NCBI GenBank assembly: GCA_025526915.1
Contig: JAHLKH010000218.1
Span: 1 to 38,192, forward strand
DNA: 38,192 bases
Origin: Entophlyctis helioformis
Lineage: Eukaryota > Chytridiomycota > Chytridiomycetes > Chytridiales > Chytriomycetaceae
Direction of reading: 5' to 3'
Shown: piece after piece, positions 23,985-31,971 of the stretch
How the letters are laid out: each line of letters begins with the position of its first letter
Position numbering within the stretch: position 1 is the first letter of the stretch
Translations under genes and position numbers: made by a program
The notes under the pieces: model-generated
The model's database searches: none
What the model saw: only the letters and a program-made list of their open reading frames with translations
Told to the model about the DNA's origin: nothing

Positions 23985-25490
23985 ATGTTCTGGTCAAGCG
24001 CAGCACCCTCGTCGCCCAAGGAGGTGGTTGTCATTGGAGGTCCGTGCCGCTGTGCCGCCTGTCCCTTCGCAGTCGTGTGTCTGTGCACCTGCCCAATGCT
24101 CAGTCTGACTGACTGACCAACTGATCAACCAACACTCGCCAACACACAGGCTCATTCGCAGGCATCGCAGCGGTCAACTCGCTGCTGTCCACCTTCACGT
24201 CGCAGCAGGTCCACATCACGCTGATCGAGTTCCAGCAAGCCCGCTACAACAACGTGGCCACACCGCGGGCAGCCGTTGACACTGCCTTTGTCGAGAAGCT
24301 GTACATGCCGTACGATCGACTGTTCAGAAACGCTTCAGCGGGCACAGTGCGTCGCGGGCTTGTGCGCGGTGTCACACGCACGCATGTGGTGCTGGACGAC
24401 GGAGCCCTGGTGCCGTTTGACTACCTGATCGTGACGACGGGTGCGCGGTACATGGCGCCGTTTGGTAATCTGGTGGCCGGCACGGTCGAGAGCATGGAGA
24501 GCGTGCGTGCGTGGGGCCCCATTGTGCGCGGCGCGGACAAGGTGGTGGTTGTCGGTGCCGGTGCTGTTGGTATCGAGATGGCGGCCGAGATCCGCGACCG
24601 GTATCCCGACAAGAGCGTGACGATTGTGTCGAATGGTCCTGGACTCAGTCTCGGCAAAGCGAGCCCTGCGTTTGCGGCGCGGTTGGCAGCCAAGGTGTGT
24701 CTTTGTTGCGGTCCTCTTGTGGTGCCGTCGGGCTGTGTGCTGACAGTGTCCCCCTGGTCGCGCAGCTCAAGCAAATGCGGATCAATGTCATCTACAACGA
24801 GACGGCCGTGCTTGACCAGCCGCTTGCACACAAGATCGGCCCGCACACGCTGACCACCAAGAGCGGCCTCCAGATCGAGTCGGACCTCACAATCCTGGCG
24901 ATTGGCATGGGGTCGCCCAACTCGCAGCTGCTCGAGTCGTACAAGGGCGGCTCGCTGCTCAACGACCGCAAGGAGATCAAGGTGCTGCCGACACTGCAGG
25001 TGGCCGACGAGGATCTCCCAAACGTGTTCAGTTTTGGCGACGTGGCTGCGACTGGCGCACCCAAGATGGCCGTTCCCGTCACAGCGCGTACGTGGCAATG
25101 GATGAGCGTGTTGTGCCAATAGGGCATGAACTGACGGTTGACGCGGACAACAGAGGCGGCCGTCGCCGCCAAGAACATCAAGAGCCTGATGCGCGGCCAC
25201 AAGCCGACGGCAGAGTACAAGGCACCCGACTTCCAGGTCATGATCATCACGCTCGGCACACGACATGCGGTGTCTGAACTGTCCACGTTCGTGCCTGGCT
25301 TTGTTGGCGACCATCTTGGCGGTCTGGTCAAGGGCTTTGTGAGTGCCTGCCTGCCTGCTGCCTGCCTGCCTGCCTGCTGTGCCCATGTCCGTGGCTGATG
25401 CCCGTGACGACTGACACGTGGATGCAATGACTGCAGGATCTGTTCACCAACAAGATCCGGTTCGACCAGAACCTCGGGTTCACGCTGTGA
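23985..25490 (+). CDS. AIFM2/FSP1-like FAD/NAD(P)H oxidoreductase, copy A
   Basis: Predicted NAD(P)H:quinone-type flavoprotein of the AIF-M2 (AMID/FSP1) family. Exons 23985-24039, 24150-24694, 24766-25087, 25154-25338, 25437-25490; 386 residues. FAD motif VVVIGGSFAG spans the first splice, NAD motif is KVVVVGAGAVGIE, the second dinucleotide-domain segment is DYLIVTTGARY, and the FAD-tail motif is VFSFGDVAATGAPK. No mitochondrial presequence or membrane anchor is obvious; the N-terminus is a short Ser/Pro stretch. It is the first of two direct copies. Introns 1-3 fall at the same positions and phases as in copy B, while intron 4 (25339-25436) is unique to this copy. Exon 2 is 545 nt in both copies with no length change. 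The C-terminus ends DLFTNKIRFDQNLGFTL. Confidence 0.87.
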
Positions 25491-25555
25491 AGCCGCTGGC
25501 CACTGCCACCCCCTCAGTATATCCGCGGGTGTCACACAGACACACACAGACACAC

Positions 25556-25561
25556 AATAAA
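25556..25561 (+). terminator. AATAAA poly(A) signal after copy A
   Basis: Lies 66 nt after the stop of copy A and 36 nt before the start of copy B, inside a CACACA-rich stretch, so the copy A 3' end and the copy B leader share this interval. Confidence 0.5.
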
Positions 25562-25596
25562 ACTATTGCGCCATCTCTCACAATACCTTATCGCCC

Positions 25597-27037
25597 ATGT
25601 CGTTCCTGTTCAACCTGTTCGGCTCTGCGCCTGCTGTCCCCGAGGGCCCGCCCAAGCAGGTCGTCGTCATTGGCGGTCAGTCGGGCCGCCACGCCTCACC
25701 AGCCACCGCTGCCCACTGACACTCTGCAACGCCGCTCTGCACACCCGCCCACACAGGCTCGTTTGCCGGCCTCTCTGCCATCGAGGAGCTCAAGGCGGCC
25801 TTTGGTGCCGCTCAGATCCACATCACGCTGATCGAAGCGCACGAGGCCCGCTACAACAACGTCGGCTCGCCCCGCGCACTCGTCAGCGCCTCGTTTGTCG
25901 ACGGTCTCTTTGTGCCGTACACGCACATCTTTGCCACGCCGGCCATCGGCACCGTCGTCCACGGCACCGTGGCCCGCCTGCACGAGCGCCATGTGACGCT
26001 GGCCAACGGCACTGATGTGCCGTTCGACTACCTGATCGTGACGACCGGCGCGCAGTACCCGGAGCCGTACGGCAACCCGCACGCGCACACGGCCGAGGCC
26101 GTTGCCGAGCTCAAGCAGTGGGAGGGCCGCGTGCGTGCTGCCAACAAGGTCGTTGTGGTCGGCGGTGGCGTTGTGGGCATCGAGGTCGCGGCCGAGGTGC
26201 GCGAGGCGTTCCCCGATAAGACCGTCACGATTGTGTCGAGCGGCCCTGGACTCAATCTCGGCAAAACCAGCGCGGCGTTTGCAGCGCGCTTGGCTGCCAA
26301 GGTAAGGGCCGCAACAGACTGTCTGCATGCCACGATGGTTGCCGCCTGGCTGTGTGCTGACAGTGTCCCCCCTGGTCGCGCAGCTCGAGAAAATGCAGAT
26401 CAACGTCATCTACAACGAGAAGGCAGTTCTTGACACCAAGACGCACAAGATTGGCCCGCACACGCTGACCACGGAGAGCGGTCTCAAGATCGAGTCGGAC
26501 CTCACGCTGCTCGCGATTGGCACCTCGGTGCCCAACTCGCAGTTGGTGGCAGAGATCAAGGGCGGCTCGCTGCTCAACGACCGCAAGGAGATCAAGGTGC
26601 TGCCGACGCTGCAGGTGGCCGACGCCGACTTTCCGCACGTGTTCAGTTTCGGCGATGTGGCTGCGACTGGCGCGTTCAAGATGGTCATGCCCGCCAAAGC
26701 GCGTACGTGCTTGTCCATCCACCAGTCTGCCACACTCTCTCGCTTTTTCCATGCTTGCCCTTGTCTGACCGACAACTGACCAACACCCCGCACAGAGGCA
26801 TCCATCGTGGTCAAGAACATCAAGGCACTTATGACCGGATCCACCGCGCCGCTCGCCGTGTTCACGCCCGTGACCGACAAGCAGATGATGGTGGTGTCGC
26901 TCGGATCCAAGGACGCCGCGTCAGAGCTGACGCCCATCCTCCCCACCTTTGCGCTCGACTACCTTGGCACGTACATCAAGTCGGGCGACCTGTTCACCTC
27001 CAAGATGCGCAAGGACCAGCACCTGCCGTCTGCTTGA
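25597..27037 (+). CDS. AIFM2/FSP1-like FAD/NAD(P)H oxidoreductase, copy B
   Basis: Paralogue of the gene just upstream. Exons 25597-25675, 25757-26301, 26384-26702, 26796-27037; 394 residues. Motifs: VVVIGGSFAGLSA (FAD), DYLIVTTGAQY, KVVVVGGGVVGIE (NAD), VFSFGDVAATGAFK, and a C-terminal domain ending SGDLFTSKMRKDQHLPSA. The N-terminus MSFLFNLFG has a short hydrophobic stretch but no Gly2, so it lacks the N-myristoylation signal known for mammalian FSP1. All three introns match copy A in position and phase. It lies 106 nt after copy A on the same strand and converges on the next gene. Likely reaction: NAD(P)H-dependent reduction of quinone or similar acceptors; substrate unknown. Confidence 0.87.
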
Positions 27038-27125
27038 GCATCCCGTGCCTGTCCATCTCATGCCTTTCATATCTCTCATTTGGCCGTGCCGCATACATCC
27101 ATAAACCATTGCTAGTCTATGAATG

Positions 27126-27131
27126 TTTATT
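27126..27131 (-). terminator. AATAAA (minus strand) after the Gln-rich gene
   Basis: TTTATT on the plus strand, about 91 nt past the stop of the minus-strand gene, within the convergent interval shared with copy B. Confidence 0.45.
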
Positions 27132-27198
27132 GCGCTCACCGGATCAACGACCCGCCAGCTTGCTTGGAACGAGGCATCAGAAAGCGGCTGTATGAATA

Positions 27199-27221
27199 TG
27201 TGTGTGTGTGTGTGTGTGTGT
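27199..27221. repeat. (GT)n microsatellite abutting a stop codon
   Basis: A pure GT run of about 11 units ends directly against the stop codon (27222-27224 as read on minus) of the Gln-rich gene, so its 3' UTR begins with a CA repeat. Confidence 0.95.
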
Positions 27222-27627
27222 CTATTCCTCGACATCAAACGAGTCCTTCTTGCGTAGTCCCCGGGCTCGCGGTGCCGTGGGCAGCTGCTGTCCTTGCTGC
27301 GGGAATTGCGGCGACGGCACGGGTGCAGGGCCGCCGTGGACACTGGCATGGTGCGGGTTGTGCAGCCAGTCGTCGTCAGGGTCGACCGCGTCATGGGGGT
27401 GCGAGGCGGAGACATCCGTGTCAAACGCCTCGTCCGCGATGCCAGCCTTGTGGGACGACATGAGCCGCGTGGTCATGAGATCGCCGGCGACCGTCGATCC
27501 AGCCTCGCTGGTCTCGCCCGTAAGCGTCCGTGACGAGCGGTGTGTGTACTTGGCAAGATCCACCTCAATGACGCGCTCAATCAGTCTGTGGGCAGCAGTG
27601 TCAGCACGGGAGAAAGATGTGCACACC

Positions 27628-27674
<47 letters not shown>

Positions 27675-29622
27675 CGCGTCCTGATGCATGGTGAGACTTA
27701 CGCGTCGCGATTGCTCTGCTGGTACACCTCCTCAACGGCCTTGTCAAACTCGCGCCAGAACCCACTGAGCAGCCAGCCCTTTTTGGAAAACGCCGCGACA
27801 ATGAGTCCGTGCGAGTTGGCCGATCGCGTGACAATGTAGTTGTCCAGGTACGTCAGATGCTCGTAGGCATTGGGGCACGTGCAGTCTATCGTGCGCAGTG
27901 GCGCTCCTGCACTGCCGGCTCCGTTGGTCTGTCCGGCGTGGTCCATAAACTGCGGAACAAGCAGGTGTCCGTGGTCGCGGTAGTATCTCTGCATGAAACA
28001 AGTACGGGGAGCGGTGTCAGATGGAGCTGCAAGAATGCAAGATGAGCGACCACGACGGCTTACAAGGAACGCGGCGCGTGCACGCTGCTCGAGCGGCGGA
28101 TCAGAGACACGGTTGTCAAACATGACCGACGTCCAGTCATTCAGATGCAGCATGGACGACATGAACAGGTGCGAGGTAGCCTTGGGAACAAGCTGCCACA
28201 ACAACACAAGACGGGGTGAGTCACAGGCAAGACTGGGGAAAGTAGAGCCAAACAGCTCGGCATACCATCTTCTTGCGGGTAGACTTGCAGTTGGTGATGA
28301 GCTCGGAGAACCGCGCGCCAATCTTGTCTTCGTGCACAGTGTTGCCCTTGATAAAGGCATGGAGTGCCGCATAGCGTGTCGGACTCTGCTTGATGAACCG
28401 CTGTAAAAGCGCGCCACCACAAGGGGTCAGCCATGTGCATACCAACGAGGCATTTCAAGGGATACGCATCGCATCATCGGCATACCAGAATCTCCTTGTT
28501 CTCATTGTCGCAGTGGTAAGGCGTCGCATTGACGGCGTTCATGCGCAGCGTAGCAATATGTCGCAGCTCAAGCTGTACAGCGGCCAGCACAGGCATCAGT
28601 TTGTGAGTACATGCGCAACAGCGCCAACGCTAGAGACGCGCCACTCACCATGCACGCGTTGGGAATCTGCACCGAGCCTGTTTGTGATGCAACAAGCCGC
28701 TCGAGCGTTTGCTCGAGACGCTCGACACTGCTGATCTTCTCGTCGAGGTACTTGAGCCGCTCCATGATTCGGTCCATCTGGATGAGCTGGAAGAACTGCA
28801 CCATTTGTGGCGACGACTGGACAAGGCAGGACAGGGCGAGGCAATCAACCGCGTGTTAGAAGCAACAGCCAAGTAGAGATATGGGGATGGACGGCACACA
28901 TGCGTGCAAGACTCACGTCAATGACAAAGGCAAGCTCGCGGTTGGCCTTGACACGGTCGCTGACTTCGTTCTTGGTCGACAGCACCTGCTGCAGACGCGG
29001 GCACGATTTGAGGCTGTTGGGGTCCGACGGAGCCTGCCGTGGCTGTGTTGGCGCAGTGCCGGCAGACACGTGGGCGGGGGCATGAACAGGGCCGACGTCG
29101 GATGGCGATGGCAGCGGCCGTGTTAGAAAAAGGCCGCTCGACGACAGCGTCGACAGGCTCGGGAGCGTCGTGTGCTGGTGGCTGTAGTGCGGCAGATGGG
29201 TGTTGATGGGCATGAGGCTCGGCCCAGAGCCAGAGCCCGCGTGGCTGCCGTGGCTGCCGCCAAGCTGCATCATGGACGGGTTGAGCTTGGACAGGTTGGG
29301 CATGCTCGTCATTTTCTGCGGCCCGCGCGACGCACGGCGCATCGAGTGCTGCGCCTGGTGGTCGGGCTGCTGCGACAGGTCCTGCTGTTGCGCTTCTTGC
29401 TGCTGAAGCGCCAGCTTGTGGTGCTGGCGCAGCAGGCCCTCGGGATGCGTGTGTGCACGCGGCAACTGGCGGCGCGAGCTCGATACGTGCGGTGCTGGGA
29501 GGGCAGGCGTGGTGGACGACACGCCCGACGGCGCAGGCTCAAGGGAGTCCGAGTCCAGCATGCGGTCCGAGTGGTTGGGGTTCAGTTCAAGGATCGTAGG
29601 CTGGCTGCGCTGGAGTTGTTGA

Positions 29623-29655
<33 letters not shown>

Positions 29656-30979
29656 GGCGGCGGCAATGGGTGCGTGTACTGCTGCTGCTGCTGGTCTCGC
29701 TGCCATTGCAAGACATACTGCATGTTGCTGCTCTGGCTGTCAGCGCCGTGCATGGACGACAGCTTTTGACGCTTGGCTTCGGAGCCGGTGCTGTTGCTGT
29801 TGTCCAGACCATGATCCGGCTGATTGGCGACATGGAGCTGCTGGTGCTGGTGCTGGTGGTTCATGAGGGTCAAGTTTGAGTGCTGGGCAAGGTGCGGGAG
29901 GGCAGCCGCAAGGCTGGATCGACGGGAGTTTGCGTTGTGTGTGTCGTCGATGGCGCTGTCGCCGGCGTCTTCTGGAATGGCAATGACATGTGAGCCCATG
30001 TCGGGTGAGCCTGCAGTGCGGTGCGTGCGGTGGAGTGCGACACGATGCGGTGTGGTGCGTGCGGTGCGAAACGATGCGGTGGAATAAAAGGGCGACAGCA
30101 AGCGGGAGCAAGCGTGCACAGGCCAGAACAGGCGAGGCATGAGCCAAGGCATGAGCCACGAAGCGCGATTTTGTGTGCGAGCATGGCGGAGCAGTGTATC
30201 GCGTGTCGGCAACGTGACGGGGCACAAGCCGTTCGACGCGGGCGGATGACATGAGCGGGCGGACGGGCAGGCGGCCGGATGGATGGATGGATGACATGTG
30301 CACAGGCGGTCAGCCGGCCGGACGGAGGGATGGGCGGCCGTGCAAGCAAAAATGGAGCAGGGCAGGGCAGGGCAGGGCAGGGCAGAGCAGAGCGGCGTGA
30401 GTGTCTGGGGGCGGGGGCGGGGGCGTATCTGGCATGCGAGCAGTGGGGGGCCAGCACGCCAGGCAGCACGAGTGCAGCACAACGGCACGAGCACAATCGG
30501 CCCAGCAAGCACCAAGCACCAAGCAAGCACGTACGGGGTCGCTTGCCGGGCATTACACTGCCACGCCTCGGCTGCGGCGGGTCCTGCGGGCGGGAATGCA
30601 GCGGCGGCGGCTGTTGGTGATGGTTCACTTGGTGGTGCTGCTGCTGCTGCTGGTGCTGCTGCTGCATGGCCTGGGGCGTGGTGCTGTGCAGCTGCCGCAC
30701 ACCGCCGGCGTCCTCGAGCGCCGCATCGGGTGCTGCCGGCGAGCTGGCGGGGGCGGCCGACGCCAAGACCGACGCCGTAGCCATGGCCGTATGCGCCGCT
30801 GTGCTGCTCGCAGCCGACGTCGATCCAGCCAATGCGGCGGGTGCCTGTGCCTGTGTCTGCGGGGGTGCGTGCGGCTGGATGGCCGACGGGGCCGACGAGA
30901 TGGCCGCAGCGAGCAGGTCCAGCCGGCTGGTGGCCGTGTACGGTGAGTGGTGCACACTCGGGCTCGCTGATGCGCTCAT
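27222..30979 (-). CDS. Uncharacterised Gln-rich protein with a C-terminal folded region
   Basis: I do not recognise the family. Eight exons on minus: 30979-30535, 30010-28917, 28816-28649, 28572-28486, 28400-28266, 28192-28064, 27988-27702, 27585-27222; 902 residues. All junctions are GT-AG and in phase, and exons 3-6 are whole numbers of codons, which supports the model. Residues 1-490 are low complexity (poly-Gln, His, Ser, Pro) with a possible basic signal PGKRPR, typical of nuclear regulators. From about 495 the sequence becomes ordered: a coiled-coil-like helix (MDRIMERLKYLDEKISSVER), then RFIKQSPTRYAALHAFIKGN, FSELITNCKSTRKKM, LHLNDWTSVMFDNRVSDPP and a segment with TIDCTCPNAYEHLTYLDNYI and KKGWLLSGFWREFDKAVEEV. 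The last 110 residues are acidic/Pro-rich. The first intron (524 nt) is unusually long. The upstream part of the start exon overlaps the divergent neighbour; initiation further in is possible. Confidence 0.72.
27629..27673. repeat. (AC)n microsatellite inside an intron
   Basis: About 22 perfect AC units lie within the last intron (27701-27586) of the Gln-rich gene, midway between donor and acceptor. In the transcript this is a GU repeat. Confidence 0.97.
30359..30424 (+). other. G-rich tract with G-quadruplex potential in intron 1 of the Gln-rich gene
   Basis: Five GGG runs separated by CA (30360-30382) are followed by three GGGGG runs separated by single C (30407-30423). The G-rich strand is plus, so the minus-strand transcript carries the C-rich version. 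The tract sits in a 524-nt intron that is several times the local norm. Confidence 0.6.
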
Positions 30980-31866
30980 TCAACGCTGCTGTTTTGGCGT
31001 TGCCGCGCAAGTTGACTGTTGCCGCTTGGCTCGTGTCCAATGCCGCTGCGCTGCGTTCTGCTGTGGCAGCAGCATCAAGGGCAGCATCAAGGGCAGCATC
31101 AAGGGCAACAGCAGCATCAAGGCAGCAGCAACTACAACAGCAGCGGTCGCTCGCGCTGATCCGCCTGCTGCCGGCCGTCGTGCCACAGCATCTCCAACAG
31201 CATCTCCAACAGCCGCAGCACGGCACGGGCAGCTGCGATGCCGCCGTGCTCGTGATCGCCCCGCTGTCCGAACGGCCACTGCCCCTGCCCCTGCCGCATC
31301 TGCCATCCGTGCACGGCTCGCTGCTGCCGCGGGCCGCCGACCACCTGCACCTGCGGTTCGTGTCCGCTGCCGTGCCCGCTGCCGTCACTCACACCCACTC
31401 GCACTCACTCACACTCGCGTGTGCCAGGTACGTGCAGGACGCTTCGTCGCTGACGAGCCTGCTGCTGTCGCTGCCACTGGCCGCCCCGCACGGCCACGTC
31501 CACGTCCAGCACCCAACATCTCTCGTGCTGCTCGACCTCGACGGCATCGTGCGCACCACCACCACTACCACCACGTCGTCGAATGGCAGCCATGGTGCCC
31601 ACCGTGCATCTCTCGCTGACGATCCGGCCCACGATCTGGCCCTCAGCCATGCGTGTGCGCTGGCGTGTGAGACCGCCGACCGCATCCAGGCCGCGTCGGG
31701 AGTCCCCTGCGACGTGATCGCCGTCGTGCGCAGCGAGGCCGATGCCTGCAGCCAGAGCCGGCCGGCCTGGACTCTCACGTGCGGCATCCAGTCGGTCGCT
31801 GTGTGGGCTCCCGACGAGCCACAACCACAACCACAACCACAACCACAGCCGCTATCCTCCAAGTAA
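30970..31866 (+). CDS. SWSAP1-like (Shu-complex/RecA-fold) protein, N-terminus uncertain
   Basis: Exons 30970-31355 and 31428-31866 give 274 residues. From about residue 85 the order of segments follows SWSAP1, an ATPase-like partner of SWS1 that promotes RAD51 filaments: a beta strand AAVLVIAPLSERP, then LHLRYVQDASSLTSLLLSLP, a Walker-B-like strand SLVLLDLDGIV, a helix (LALSHACALACETADRI) and a strand DVIAVVRSEADA. No Walker A is visible; the N-terminal 80 residues are Ala/Arg/Gln-rich repeats. The 72-nt intron is a multiple of three with no stop, so the frame also reads through it. The only in-frame ATG (30970) overlaps the first codons of the divergent gene by 10 nt, so a different start or an upstream exon is possible. 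The C-terminus is a Gln-Pro repeat. Confidence 0.45.
   Translation: MRSFNAAVLALPRKLTVAAWLVSNAAALRSAVAAASRAASRAASRATAASRQQQLQQQRSLALIRLLPAVVPQHLQQHLQQPQHGTGSCDAAVLVIAPLSERPLPLPLPHLPSVHGSLLPRAADHLHLRFVSAAVPAAVTHTHSHSLTLACARYVQDASSLTSLLLSLPLAAPHGHVHVQHPTSLVLLDLDGIVRTTTTTTTSSNGSHGAHRASLADDPAHDLALSHACALACETADRIQAASGVPCDVIAVVRSEADACSQSRPAWTLTCGIQSVAVWAPDEPQPQPQPQPQPLSSK
31071..31106 (+). repeat. 12-nt tandem repeat, three perfect copies
   Basis: The unit AGCATCAAGGGC repeats three times, plus a diverged fourth, within the first exon of the SWSAP1-like gene, coding Ala-Ser-Arg-Ala units. Confidence 0.9.
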
Positions 31867-31871
31867 ATAAA
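31866..31871 (+). terminator. AATAAA overlapping the SWSAP1-like stop codon
   Basis: TAA is followed at once by ATAAA, giving a poly(A) hexamer that overlaps the stop by one base, as also seen at separase. The convergent SPT5 stop is about 100 nt away. Confidence 0.4.
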
Positions 31872-31971
31872 CCGAGCACCTCCAAGCCACAGTCCATGAC
31901 ATTCATTGCGGCCCGCCTCAGGGCAAGCCTGTTCTGCAACACCACCCGAGAGGAGAGAGACGCGCCACAAC

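Noticed and set aside
24421..25386. 321-codon minus-strand frame opposite FSP1-like copy A
   Set aside because: Shadow of the conserved oxidoreductase exons; a similar shadow appears opposite copy B.
28845..31388. 847-codon minus-strand frame running through the long intron
   Set aside because: The 30011-30534 part has a good donor, acceptor and phase match as an intron, and its translation is Cys/His/Pro noise.
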